Source: Litoditis marina
Taxonomy: Eukaryota > Nematoda > Chromadorea > Rhabditida > Rhabditidae
Assembly (NCBI GenBank): GCA_964036275.1
Contig: OZ038439.1
Coordinates: 11,744,095 to 11,808,094 of the forward strand
Reading direction: 5' to 3'
DNA length: 64,000 bases
The first letter of the stretch is position 1. Each line of letters begins with the position of its first letter. The notes under the pieces were generated by a model. It was not told the origin of the DNA. It saw nothing but the letters and a program-made list of their open reading frames with translations, and did no database searches. The position numbers and the translations under genes were made by a program. This document shows, piece after piece, positions 10,261 through 22,475 of this stretch.

Positions 10261-12560
10261 ATGCGCGACCAACGATGCGTCAATAATCGCACTTTTTAGC
10301 ATTACGCAATATCACGCAAGAAAGTTGTAAAGCACCTACGTAACAATCCAGTTTGTCAATAGATCAGTTCTTTCTATCGAGTACGAAAGATGAGATGGAA
10401 AAAAAGGTAGATTGCCTTACCAGGATGGAAGTTATTGCTAGGACAAGCAACACCTTGACAATATAATTGACATTCAGCACCTCAAGCAACTGTTTGCTAG
10501 TGATTCCCACTTTGTAGATTGCCGAGTATTCAAGAAATGACGCATGTACTTCGACATCAATCTCTAGGAGATAACTAGTTTCTTTTCGGTTTGGAATAGA
10601 AACCACAATCGAGAACTTTGCAAGCAGACGATCATTAACAAGCTGAAAACAACATGACCTACAGTCAACCACATTTTCCTGAAAGTTACAAAACTTCTCA
10701 TCAAATGGTGAGCAAAATGCGTGAAGGGAACCGTAACTGATTTCTATCTCACTTGCTCAGCACGTAGGGAAATGTGACACTATAAAACATCAACGTGAGA
10801 CTTCAGTGAAGCTATTTCTGAGATTGGCTATTCTACAGCAATAGAGTGTTACAAATTATTCTTCCTTAAGGCTTTTTATATCATTTACACAACAGTTGTT
10901 CTACGGAAAATACAACTGCGTTGTAGTTTGTTCAGGAGCTTCATTCACTCTTACAAGAATCTCTCAGACAATTATCGTTTAGCATGTTTTCTGAGTTTCG
11001 TAATCTTCACTACAAACGATCGAACTCATTTGATTAGAGTGAATCTTCTTATCAGAAAGCAGGCATAACCATGTTTCTCTAAATTCTTTGAATGTCAACA
11101 ATGTCAATGGTTGTGGAGTTTAACTCAGAAACCAGTTCGACTTGGATGAAATCAAGGAATTTCTCGAAAAGCCACTGATAACTGAAACAGGGTATTGTTT
11201 GCATATCTAATCCAAGTGCCGATACGGGTTCGGTTCCACTATTCGGTGATTATATCGTATCTCTCTGGCCAAATGACCTTTTCCCGCCATAAAATGTCCT
11301 TGCTGTGGTCAAACGGCCTTTCACTCTAAATTTCTCGCCCCGATTTCAATGCGATATATGCGTGCACAAGTCTGGCAGACACGCATAAATAGGAGAAAGC
11401 GGATTCGGTGAAAACAGAAACTTCAATGGTAGAATGTAAAGATACAAAAAAAGTGAAAATTGTTTTATGTTTTATAACAATTGGGGAATGAAGCAACAAT
11501 ACAGGAAATAAGGTCGTTTGAAGTAATAACTGCAAAGTGAAGAGATTAAAATATAAAAACACACATAACAATAACTCAAGCGCTACTTCAAAGGTTGATA
11601 AACGGGTTCAGTTCAACATCGAAGACGAAACACAACGCGAAAGGGTAAATTTTCTACCCAAACGACTCAAAATTTTTTACCTTTCTTTTGACCAGATTCA
11701 TCACTTTTCCTTATCGAATTCACGTACTACGAAGAGATGAATTGTTATCGGATTAACTTCACACACATTGTGTAGTTATTTGTCCCAAACCTGTGATATG
11801 TCACGGGAACTAGTTGCTGGGATGTTTCGACATAATTCGTGAAATCTATTCTAACAGTCAAATGTTTGTGCCACGATAAGCGTGTTATTCATTGAATTTT
11901 GCTCACGAGGTAATTCGTGAGGTCCTTCCAGAAATTTTTTACAGAATACTAAAGCGACTGGTTCAAGTGAGGTAGACACAACTGATTACTATTCATGTCT
12001 TGAAAAGAGTTCTACTACCCGAATAGAGCAACATTTTTATTCAGTAAAAACTTATTCGGAACGTGATAACGAGATATCGGTACTGTGGTTTCACTTCACG
12101 GCATGCTTGTAAAGAGAAAAGCAGAAGTTGTCCAAACTTTTTAGTTTGCCATTTTCAACTCTTTATTAGGCAAATTACAGTATCCTCGTTCTAGATATGT
12201 TTTAGAAAAAGAAAAACACTCATCATAAGTTCATCTAAACTTTCAAAGAAATCATGTTAACCTACACACCTGTTCTGAGAAAGACAGTGTTTCCTTCAAT
12301 ATAACTTCCAACATTATAATTGTAGGTGAACACAAATACACGTGTATTGACAGCTTATCGCGGCGGATAACAATATACTCCGTATCGTAAGTTACTTCGT
12401 ATCTTACAACTCAGTAAATTTCAGTCTTCTAATTTCATCTCCCACACTTTTCTACCATTCTGATAGTTGGAGACTACTAATATGGTAAACCACGAGTTGA
12501 ATCACCTATAATTCTTTTGTATTCCTATTTCACTGATTCTCTGATGACTTGCACTTTTCC
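10261..12560. other. No convincing gene
   Basis: AT-rich intergenic sequence. A 102-codon minus-strand frame (10672-10364) with a hydrophobic segment is the longest seen; it has no promoter, splice or family support and could be chance. Confidence 0.4.
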
Positions 12561-12761
12561 ATGGTTTTTGCAACTAGCAGCCCGCCGGCACTGTTCCATG
12601 GTATATGATATCGCATTAGTCATATCTCGCCCGCCGTGCGTGCGTGAAATAAGCCGGATCAAGATGAAAGTGCAAATTCCGTAGACATCCCTGCGGCACC
12701 GATATCCTTCTCGCATCCTGTTCCACGTACACGCCCCCTGAGGCAAGAGGGCCGACGGCAA

Positions 12762-12769
12762 TATAAAAG
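12762..12769 (+). promoter_or_regulatory. TATA box of gene 4
   Basis: TATAAAAG lies 40 nt before the ATG in a GC-rich stretch (12590-12800), so the 5' UTR would be only about 10-20 nt. No acceptor lies between, unlike genes 1, 2, 3, 6 and 7. The shared promoter module is absent. Confidence 0.7.
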
Positions 12770-12808
12770 AGCCGCGCGGCAAGGCATTGTCAGCAGTTCA
12801 ACTGAAAC

Positions 12809-14953
12809 ATGCAGCGAATCGTAGCATTCTCGGCCCTCGTGCTTTCGGCCAACGCCTTCCTCTTCGGCGGAAGCGGTGGCGGCGCCGGATGCGGCGGATG
12901 CCCGTGAGTTTCACTTTGTTTCTCTTTTTCCTCTTTCTCTTTCTCTTTCTCACTTTTTCCTTGCCTTTCTCATTCATCGTTGTTCTTTCTGCTGCCTTTA
13001 AATGGTAGTATCGATGGTTACCACTTACAAAACGACACTAATTGCGTTGCAATCCTTCGATTTTGGTCTTGAACTCGAACACAAACTATATTCTGACAAT
13101 TCAGCAGTAGGGTGTAATTGTGATGATCTTATAATCCGAGATACAGTAACTGTGTAGATAAAACAAAAAGTTGCCGCCTATTGCCAACATGAGTTGAAGT
13201 TTGCCGTAAATCTCAACTTAGTACTGTGTAATATGTACTCATTCATTACTTTTTTAGCCCTCCCCCTCCTCCCCCCGCTCCCTGCGGTTGCGGCGGCGGT
13301 GGACTTCCTTCTCTGCCTCCTCTCCAGTTGCCTAGCTTCAACCTCGGCGGATCCGGATGTTGCCCGTGAGTTTAACTACGTATCTCGAGTCTGGACTGAA
13401 GTCAACACTTGGTCGATTAAATTCCACGCGATTCTGAGTGTTGTTTTCCCATCACACAAAATGCCACTATACTATCGAATACCCTTCTTAATAACAATCA
13501 AAATTGAATAGAAACATTATCATAACGCATTAGTTGTTTGGTTATTGGAAATATATTGCACCGTTGTACAACTCTCGTTAGCCTAACTTGTGATCTTTGT
13601 TCTGCAAAAACGACTTTTTGAAGAGTGGATCATTGACAACATAATAGAATGTTTGTGATATTTTTCTTAAAACCTCCTACAACTGAAACTATTCCAGTCC
13701 CCCTCCCCCTCCTCCCGCTCCTTGCGGCTGCGGCGGCGGACTTCCTTCTCTCCAACTGCCCAAGTTTGAGCTTCCTTCTCTGTCTCTACCATCTCCCTGC
13801 GGAGGTTCGTCTGGATGTGGATCTCCCTGCGGTGGATCTTCCTCAGGATGCGGAGGATCTCAGGTGAGCACGACTCAACTACTAAGTTGTAGTTTGATAT
13901 CTTACACAGCATAATTTTGAGAATGGGACTGAAAGATTATATTTGAAATTATCTACACCACACTCACATCAGATTTATGTTTCCAGCCGAAATTGCATCG
14001 TATCATAGATTGACAGTGATTTCTGTTTAGAAACGTCAGTCAAAACCCAAATGTAGCGATAGAAAACGTCAAAATTCCAGATTTGGCGCCTAATAAAAGC
14101 TGTCTTCATATGGGTTAAGTAATGTCATAAACCGATCATTTAAACAGTTTGATGTTATGGTTGATCTGTCATTAGTCATATTGTTTGCAGGGATACGCTA
14201 GCGCCCCTCAGTCCGGTGGATACGCCACTGCTCCTCAGTCTCAGGTAAGATTATGAACCAATGTTCCTCATACTCTAAACACATTCAACTGACTTTTGAT
14301 GTGACTTTCGCTCAAACATTAGTTGATCGCGTTCTTCATCTTTTATTGGCGTGACGTAAATTTTGGAAGCAATGAGTTGATTTTCGATAAAAATTCTCTG
14401 GAATTGTCAAGTTGATCAATGTATTCTTTTGTTCACATAACACTCTCTGGAATAAATTGTACTTCACCAAAAACTTCAATTTGAAATATGAAACACAATG
14501 ATTTTGCTGCAGGGAGGATACTCTGCCCCCGCTCCTTCATTCCCCGCCGGTGGTTACGCTTCTGCTCCTCAAGGTGGAGCCGGAGGATTCGGTGGAGCCT
14601 TCCAGGGAGCCGGAGCCGGAGCTTACGCTGGTGCCCCTCAGGGAGCTGGAGGACAAGGATACGCCGCTCCCCAGGGAGCTGGACCTCAGGAGTACTCTGC
14701 TCCTCAGGGAGCCGGAGGACAAGGATACGCCGCTCCCCAGGGAGCTGGAGGAGCTCCTCAGGAATACTCCGCTCCTCAAGGTAACTCTTACGCTGGACCC
14801 GCTCAGGGAGCCGGAGCTCAGGAGTACGCCGCTCCCCAGGGAGCTGGAGGACAGCAGTACGCCGCTCCCCAGGGAGCCGGAGCTCCTCAAGGAGCTGGCT
14901 ACGTCGCCCCCCAGGGAGCCGGAGGAGCCTCATACCCCGTCGGAGGAAAGTAA
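12809..14953 (+). CDS. Gly/Gln/Pro-rich secreted protein, gene 4 (silk-like repeats)
   Basis: Five exons give 287 residues: 12809-12903, 13258-13365, 13698-13863, 14191-14244 and 14513-14953. All splices keep frame (phases 2, 2, 0, 0). The protein has a signal peptide MQRIVAFSALVLSANAF, a LFGGSGGGAGCGGCP stretch, then two paralogous exons that each encode P-rich-APCGCGGG-LPSL followed by a Cys/Ser-rich part, GYASAPQ/GYATAPQ units, and a long exon of QGAGGQGYAAPQ and EYSAPQ repeats. It ends SYPVGGK. AATAAA is at 15000-15005. The first intron has the same position and phase as in the other family members. The repeats resemble structural matrix or silk-like proteins with regularly spaced Tyr and Gln. 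Exons 2 and 3 look like a tandem exon duplication. Confidence 0.9.
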
Positions 14954-15009
14954 ACTCTATCCGATGTTCTTAAGTTTCTGTATATTTGAATCTCTCAGAA
15001 ATAAATGGC

Positions 15010-16372
15010 TTTTAATATACTGTGTTGTGTTGTGTGTTCAATAACAAGAAGTAATTTTATGCTTCTTCGGTCGGAACAATCGAATAAACTGTGCAGAAAA
15101 GTTGAAACCACGACATCAGAAGAAAGCGAGGCATATACGTTGCATGTATCCAACTTTCACAAAAACTGAAAAGCCAAAATCGAGTGTCGCAATTCCTTAG
15201 CGCGATTAGGTGAGAGGTGAGCCGCAAAACATTAAAGATTAGATACCGGTCAAGCGAAAGAGTATAACTGAAAAAAACGTCAACAGTTGAAAACTTAAAC
15301 ATTCCTTGGCTCGATACTTGATGGTACTAGCGTGAGAGCAATAAAAGTACTCGGTTTCTTCAACGAGCCTGATTCAACAAACTGATACTTTGAACGGCTT
15401 CAGTTTTTACTATATGAGCTGAACAGATAAGTTACATTTTGGTGTAGTTACCCGTAAACACAAATAATACAACTATTCTACTAAACTGCTAACTTTGTTC
15501 GTGTATAATAGTGCGAGAGCAGAATCTAGTTCAGTGAGTTTCCAGTACATTTAGCTGTCACACGTTCATTGATCCAGTGGAGTGAGATTCGATAGTCCAC
15601 CATGAAGTCTTCTATGAAGGAAAGGGACCAAGACCTCAGAAGAAGCTGCTGCTACAAAGATCTGTGATATGTATGATGATCACCGCCTTGAAACGAAGCG
15701 AAGTGAATGAATAAATATGTAAATATGTAAATACGTTCATGCAAGCTACCGTGTTTCACAAGTTTTACGTGATGTACTCGACGAGCAGTTCCTATCAATT
15801 TCCCGTGAGCCATGCCTTTTACCTTCAGACGGAAAACTAACTGTAAACTAAAAGAGACATAGTGTTTGGTTAAATGGCCTCATTCTATAATGAGTATGAA
15901 TATTTAAGAGAAACTAGTGTGGGAAATTAACTCAAAAACATGTGATGAGGGTTGAATAACGGAGATTGAGATTGACATGAGGTAGATGTTTTGTAATTCT
16001 CACATTACCTTCTCCTACAAACAGAATGTTCTCCGACTACATTTTCATATAACATTACCCAACAAGAAGTATTGAAGGCACACTTTACAACTCTACGTGA
16101 GAAATGAAACGACTATAGCTTATCGTTTCAATTCGAGACGCTTATCTGCATCTATCTTGTTTCTGCGCGCCTAGTGCCAATTTCGACGAAATATCAAATA
16201 TCCGCCTAGTGAAATATTAGGTGCTACGACCGGAAACAAAACATAAATCAAACTGTTTACAAACTTTTTTCATCATTTAAAAGTGAAGAAGAGTTATTTT
16301 TCAGTTTTGTTCTCAAAAACAAGTGGTTTATATGGTATTGGAAAGGTGGAGTGAACAATTTTTACTGGTTGA
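15010..16372. other. No gene seen
   Basis: AT-rich intergenic DNA. The stretch around 15660-15720 shares GAAGCGAAGTGAATGAAT (inverted) with the 10-bp repeat region at 2683. No coding structure is supported. Confidence 0.45.
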
Positions 16373-16601
16373 GTACAGTTCGTTGCAATCGCACTGAGAC
16401 TCATTGGCACCGTGCCAGGATTTTCGGATAGCTACTTCTTAGAACAATCATGAGTATTCCAACAACTTTTCGTGTTCATGTGTTGTAATGAACCGCTAAC
16501 AGAATTCAACAGTTATCGAAAAAACTCCAAAATGATAAGAAAACCTTGAAATTCCTTGGCTCGCTGCCAAAGTCTCAGTGGGAATGGCGGGAACTATACC
16601 G
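16373..16601. mobile_element. MITE-like element, family CATTCCCACTGAGAC (copy 2)
   Basis: The left end is CAGTTCGTTGCAATCGCACTG followed by AGACTCATTGGCACCG. The right end, complemented, is TATAGTTCCCGCCATTCCCA followed by CTGAGACTTTGGCAGCGAG. The ends match the copy at 8972-9113; the interior is longer and unrelated. Confidence 0.65.
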
Positions 16602-18260
16602 CTGGGTTCACGACAGTAGCATACGGTAATCACTCTTCCGAACATAGAATTCAAAACGAGCAAGTGAAAACAAATACAGATATAACCTGGCTCTGGTTAG
16701 ATTTGTGTAGTTCGGTCTCAGCGTGCTCTTTCCTTCATGTCCTCATGGTCTGTGGTGGAGGCAGAACCGCAAAACACAAACATTTCGTTCTGGAAGCATA
16801 CCCGCTTCACGAAGTCAGTAGTATTCTGTTCATTATTATCATCTCTACCTCTATGACGTGAACGGAAGAACGCCTTAGCAAGTTTAACGCATCTTGTGAT
16901 TATTTCGGTGGTTTGTTGTGTCGCGTTTGACCCGTAGTATGACTTTGTGAAGTTATTACTCTTGGGTAGGGTAGATAACGGTTTTCGAGAAGCAGTGCTG
17001 TAATGTCTATTCGTCACTGAATCGGAAGCGTTGTTGCGCAACCCAATTTACTTTTTTCACAACTGAAATGTCCACTGTTGATCAGTCTTGGCCCCAAAAC
17101 ACAAAAAGCCGTTCAGAGCAAAAAAAGTTTTCACAAAACTCTGAAAACTCGTGAAATCGTCATTTTAACATTTTCAAGACAATTATCTAATTGTTAATCG
17201 AGCTGGATTGGAAGGACGAACGAGTAGTAAGCAATTCATTTCGATGCGTCTAGTGAACGATTACAATGTTTTCAATGGTATGGATCTATCGAAAACTATG
17301 CTGGCGTAGTGTGTTACAGTTTCTCGATCTCGGAGGTGCTCGGATATATTCATATAGAAAATGGCCGAGTATTTCGTTGTATTTGAACTTGAACCATGAG
17401 ATCAATACAAACAGCAAGAAAAGACACACCGTATGGGCCTGCTTTGAAAACAACGAAAAAAAAATTGTAGTTGCATCTCATCGCCCGGTATTAGCGTGAA
17501 AATACGTTTTGAAATGTTGTTATATCTCGAATTCCATCAGCACTGAATTGTATCGACTTTCGCTTCTCGTTTTACTGTATCACAATTCATGAGAAGGTAA
17601 CCGCTTCTTGAACCGGAATAGATAAGACAGGTGCAGCTGGTGCATAGAGTTGCTCAAGAATACGTGACCAAACCGGTTCAAGGTGGAACTTACCATGATA
17701 GTGAGTTTCAATCTGCCCTTCAGGATACTATTATCTGCAACGAAAGTTGAGCAGAGAAGTCGAAAACGACCATCAAAAATATGTAATTTTGTTCTTGCTA
17801 TCAAACTGAACTGTTTCTGAATTCACATCCAACGAAAAACTTCGAATGCAACATTCTATAAAAGCTGCCACAGGCCGTGCTACAAAATTCGTGTTCTGTA
17901 GGTCGCTGTATCACTATTTGTGCGGCTCTTTTCATGAGTAATTATACAAAACTTGCAGAACATTTGTTCACGTTGCATGCAGTTTTACGAAAAACTGTGC
18001 AGTACCGCCTGAAGCATAAACACCAAAAAATTCGATTTAGTGTAACACCACCCCCGAGAGTTGTACCCTAAGCAAGGCGTTTTGCAAGACAGTCAAAACT
18101 ATCGCGAAACCATTTTGTTTCCTGTCTGCCACTCCTAAGCGCTGCAAATGACCGCGCTCTACCCACCTGCGTGTCTTCACACGTATGCTCTCTCTCGCAG
18201 ACAGTTAGCTAACTGTTATTTCAATTGAAAAGTGGGAGGGCGCCTCAAGGACAGTGGCCA
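16602..18260. other. No convincing gene
   Basis: Only short frames are present; the 107-codon minus-strand frame at 17041-16718 has no splice or family support. The last 200 bp before gene 5 are GC-richer and probably hold its promoter. Confidence 0.4.
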
Positions 18261-18269
18261 GATCTCGAC

Positions 18270-18276
18270 TATAAAG
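18270..18276 (+). promoter_or_regulatory. TATA box of gene 5
   Basis: TATAAAG in CGACTATAAAGGGGTAGG lies 42 nt before the ATG with no acceptor between, the same compact arrangement as gene 4. Confidence 0.65.
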
Positions 18277-18311
18277 GGGTAGGATGGGGGGATGGATGGT
18301 ACTTTTTGAAC

Positions 18312-19706
18312 ATGCAGCAGCAGCTCCTCGTCCTCGCCGTCCTGGTCTCCGTCTCTTCCGCCTTCCTCTTCGGCGGACTCGGAGGCGGCTGCGGATGCCA
18401 GTAGGTTTTATTGATTATTGATTTATTCGATACGTACCCTGTTCATCCAAAAACGATCGTAGCAGATAGTACTATGGAACGTGAACGAATAACGGCGGAT
18501 GTCAGTAGTTTTTACCTTATATCAATGTTTTACGAGTGACATGTTCATTGAATAAGGACTTGTAGCAATCAGGCTAGTCGCATGAAAGCACTCGTTTGAG
18601 CTATTTGTACTTTTTTTAGAAATCAGAACTTTACTTATAACAAATAGAAACTTTTTGTTTTATTGCCCCAATTATTATGTGTTTCTCAAGCTAGACTGAA
18701 AACTCGACCAAGGGTCAAAAATTAGTCGACTTCACTTCGAATTTGAGTTGCTAAGTACGCGTTGTATTCAGACAACGGTTGATTACCAGAATGAGTTCAA
18801 TACCCTCACGTGACGTAGATGTATTTTGATCATACCACAATGTAATACCATATCTACTTTCGAGACATGATGAACAGAAACCTGACAGCCACTGAAAACT
18901 ACAGTAACCCATCTTACCGTACTTCTCTTTCCAGAGCCCCTCCCCCTCCTCCTCCATGTGGCTGCCAGGCCGCCCCCGCTCTGCCTCTGTTCACTCTTCC
19001 CAATATCTTCGGCGGTGGCTCCGGATGCGGATGTGGAGCTCCTCCCCCACCACCATGCCCTTGCCAGTGAGTAATATTATTAGATTCCCTAACAAATACA
19101 GTTCATGTCAAAATCGATTGATCAAAGTGAGGCGAGCAGCGTTAAAGTTTTCTCAGCAGATAATAGAGTGTATAGATCAAAATTACTCAGAAGACAACGC
19201 AAAGAACGTATCTGAACTTCTTGCCCGTAAGTCAATGAAAGTTATGTTAATTGGGATGTATTTCTGCAGAAAAGATCAATACGGTCTATGTATTATTACT
19301 TCGTTGTATTTGTTGTTTGATCTTGCCTTCCGTTTTGTGACGTCTAGTTGCCTTCCGTTTTGTGATGTCTTTCATCGGACTCGTACGACTTTCGAACTAT
19401 TGTTTGATAGTTTGTGAATGCAATATACTCTAAAACTTTACATGTGTAGAAATAAACATTCTCTTAATTTCCAGGCAGCGCCCCCAGCCTTGCCATACCG
19501 GATGTGGCGGCGGCGGCGGCGGATACGCCCAGCAGAACAACTACCAGCAGCAGGCTCCCCAGCAGTACCAGCAGGCTCCCCAGCAGCACTACCAGCAGCC
19601 TTCCAACAGCTACCAGCAGGCTCCCCAGCAGACCTACTCCGCTCCTCAATCTCAGGGATACGTTTCTCAGCCCCAGCAGGGAGGATACGTTCACGGAGGA
19701 AAGTAG
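18312..19706 (+). CDS. Pro/Gln/Tyr-rich secreted protein, gene 5
   Basis: Exons 18312-18400, 18935-19066 and 19475-19706 give 150 residues; both introns are phase 2. The signal peptide is MQQQLLVLAVLVSVSSAF, followed by [12 protein letters not shown]. Exon 2 encodes APPPPPPCGCQAAPALPL, then a Cys/Gly stretch and APPPPPCPCQ. Exon 3 is Gln/Tyr/Pro-rich (NNYQQQAPQQYQQAPQQ and similar), ending GGYVHGGK. AATAAA lies at 19756-19761. It keeps the exon-1 architecture, phase and Gly-Lys terminus of the family but replaces the Gly repeats with YQQAPQQ repeats, a composition typical of Q/N-rich, prion-like nematode matrix proteins. Exon 3 has no in-frame ATG, so it is easily missed by ORF calling. A matrix role is inferred. 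Confidence 0.88.
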
Positions 19707-19769
19707 ATCAAATGATCTGCCTTATTATTAAGAAACAGTCTAGCGTAGACTAGATAATAAATTATTAAA

Positions 19770-21884
19770 ACAAGATATTCAATATGTTATTGGGAGTTCT
19801 GACGAGAAACGTGCTACTGAGTTCGAAATTAAGTATGTATTGGTGTGGAACAAAATCTGTGATGTAAACATATATGGTCAAGACATCTTCCAGATTGGTA
19901 AAGGTATGTGTTCGAACTGCTATTCAAGGTCTCACTGTACCCTGAAGTGGTATTCGTTTCGAGATTGTATACTTTTCGATGTTACCTGTGAAAAATGATT
20001 GATATTGTTAACTTCAGCTGATCTTTTCTCTATAATTTAAAGAATATTACACAAAACTTGCCCTTTTTTCCGTTAATGTGTTTCAAAACTTCTCATTCTT
20101 GAGTTGTAGGAACTTCTCAGTATAATTGACCTGAACAAACGTATTTGAACAAAACGGTCCCTTCCACCAAGCCTTTAGTGTATGTAATGTTTCTAGCCAC
20201 TGCGTGTGCGCGCCGTAAAAAGCAAAAAAAAAACTCCACATCATTTGATCCAGTTCGAAACCGCCCGAAGCATTAGCCAGTGTGGCATACGAATCAAAAA
20301 GTTCAGATCGCGTATATGATTAGCAACTTTACACCACCGGAAACTGGTTATGGAACATAATGAAGGCGTAGTTTACAGCTCACTACAATGAAACAAAAAA
20401 AACCGACCAAAAGTGGTAGAAGAGATACGTGTGTTTTTTGTGCTTAGTCGTAGTCAACAAATGAACCGTAAAACTTCATCTCCAATACGTGTGAACTATT
20501 TTCTAAGAACAGTTTCTGAACTTCGGCCGGTTAATCAAATTGCGAAAGCGCGTTGAAGCACTGTTGAATTTGAAGTACTCCCGAATCTCAAATTCTGAAA
20601 CCAGCATAATATCACAGTTACTAAATCGGTCTTAAAAGTTTTGTTAACAACCAGAATTTGAACTTCGAACTGTACCGTGAAAAAGCATAGGTTTTACGGT
20701 TCTCCTACGAAGTCGCCGTTTTTGCAACTATAAACTTATAGAAATATCAGATAAAGTGCACCTAAAACATAGACGAACACAAAGCACAGAGCAAAAAAGA
20801 TTGCTGGGTAGGTCGATTTAATAATCATTCGTTAGTGCTCATCAATTTACAGGCACAAATCGTAGAAAAACTTAGAACTTCTCAATAACATCAAATACCT
20901 AAAGTTGGAGATTCTGAACTGTACAATTGTGGTTATAGAAGTAGTACATGCGAATGAGACGGCGCCGTATAACGTAGAGTGGAGAGAAGAAACCTGATAT
21001 TTTGTTCATATGTAGATTCATTATTTCCAAAACCATCCTGAATTATATCAGGAGACGAAATACAAAACTAGTTCGCTCGAAGTGTGAAGTGATCACACTC
21101 AGAGTATTTCCGGCCGGGAATAGTAAAGGTGCCAAAACTCGATTCCACGACAACGAGACCACGGTTATTGTAACAATCACAATACAGTTCTAACAATTCA
21201 TACTGTATCTGTGAAAAGTAGATGCTCTGCAAAATGTTAAAATGTGAAAGTACATAGTGTGACTATAAAATTACATAATACACATCCACACTTCCGTATT
21301 GTCACTGTGAAAATATCTACATTATAGCTGTAAGGCAGTGAGAGTTTTTACTATTGTAATGACATTTTAAACAGGCATACCGCTGCAATAGCTGTATCAT
21401 CATCAAAATAATAAATCATAGGTCATCTGTTGAAGTTGTTACTGTAACTCCAGCATTCAACATCAACCTTTTCAGGTTTAAATGTCGACTACATTCATTT
21501 GTACCCGCCAACGGGACATATAGATGATGAACATTCCCAAACCACGTTACGCGATAAAAATGAGAGAACTTTGCAAGCCTGTTTTTCCATAGAAACTATA
21601 CTATGGTGGAATAGAAACTATATTGACTGAAGATTTAGAAACGTATTACTACTCAAAAGACGGCGAGAATAAAATACTCACGAAAGCAAAATTGCGAAGA
21701 TTCAGTTCAAATTGTCGAAGTAACTGAGCAGGACCGCACTGTTACTCCATGAGGTGCAAATTCACATTACAACTGTTTATGTGAGAAAAATCTTCCTACC
21801 GTACTTGTTCCCGAGCGCGCGAAAAGTGTATTATGAACATTGCCAAATGACGTTACGCTGCGGCGGCAATGTACAGAACACGCT
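19770..21884. other. No gene seen
   Basis: About 2.1 kb of AT-rich intergenic DNA without splice-consistent coding structure or clear repeats. Confidence 0.45.
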
Positions 21885-21887
21885 ACG

Positions 21888-21993
21888 CGGACGGGTAAAA
21901 ACTCAAAACCTGGTCGAAAATCTGTTTCGCAGACTGGATTACGCTAATCAATTATGTTTTTGGCTAATCGGTTCTCAAACAGCCTATATAAGG
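21888..21993 (+). promoter_or_regulatory. Promoter module and TATA box of gene 6
   Basis: Blocks in order: AAAACTCAAAACCTGGTCGA, TTTCGCAGACTGGATTACGC, TAATCAATTA, TTTTTGGCTAATCGGTT, and CTATATAAGGCTGG with TATATAAGG at 21985-21993. They match genes 1 and 2 and the orphan copy. The TATA is about 490 nt from the ATG, which sits two bases behind TTCCAG. Confidence 0.78.
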
Positions 21994-22475
21994 CTGGTGT
22001 TCATCTGGTAAGGTACGTATTCGTTCATTCATGCCTCTAAAGCATGTACTGAGTGTTTTCTCCTCTCGAGTTATTTATTTTAACTTGCTCTAAACCCCAT
22101 TTGATAGTTCAAAGCAAAACACTGCATAAATATAGGGTATCTTGAAAGAAGAGACACCGTTTGTCAACGCTTTGAATTAGGTTGTTACGTTAGAATATGT
22201 ATTGATAAGATGACAATGCACTATGCTGATTGAGGGAATCTTTGTACAACCTGACCATCTCACCAACAATAAAATCTCTTATACATTTTGGTTCAAGAGT
22301 GAGATTGTTAGTTTGAGCATAAAAACGGCAACTCAGTTTCACTTTTTTTTCCGTTTTACAGAGTATGAATATTGACATTCGATTCGCATATAAGTCTATC
22401 TTGAATACGTTTATCTCTAGTTTTGGTTTTTTTCTGATCACGTTCCGGTTAATTCATAGTCATAGCCATTCCAGA

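Noticed and set aside
10364..10672. 102-codon minus-strand frame with a hydrophobic stretch
   Set aside because: No splice, promoter or family support; frames of this length occur by chance in 64 kb.
14433..15044. Leu/Arg/Glu-rich frames of 100-166 codons over gene 4 exon 5
   Set aside because: Shadow frames of the QGAGGQGYAAPQ repeat; the real frame is supported by four upstream exons and the Gly-Lys terminus.
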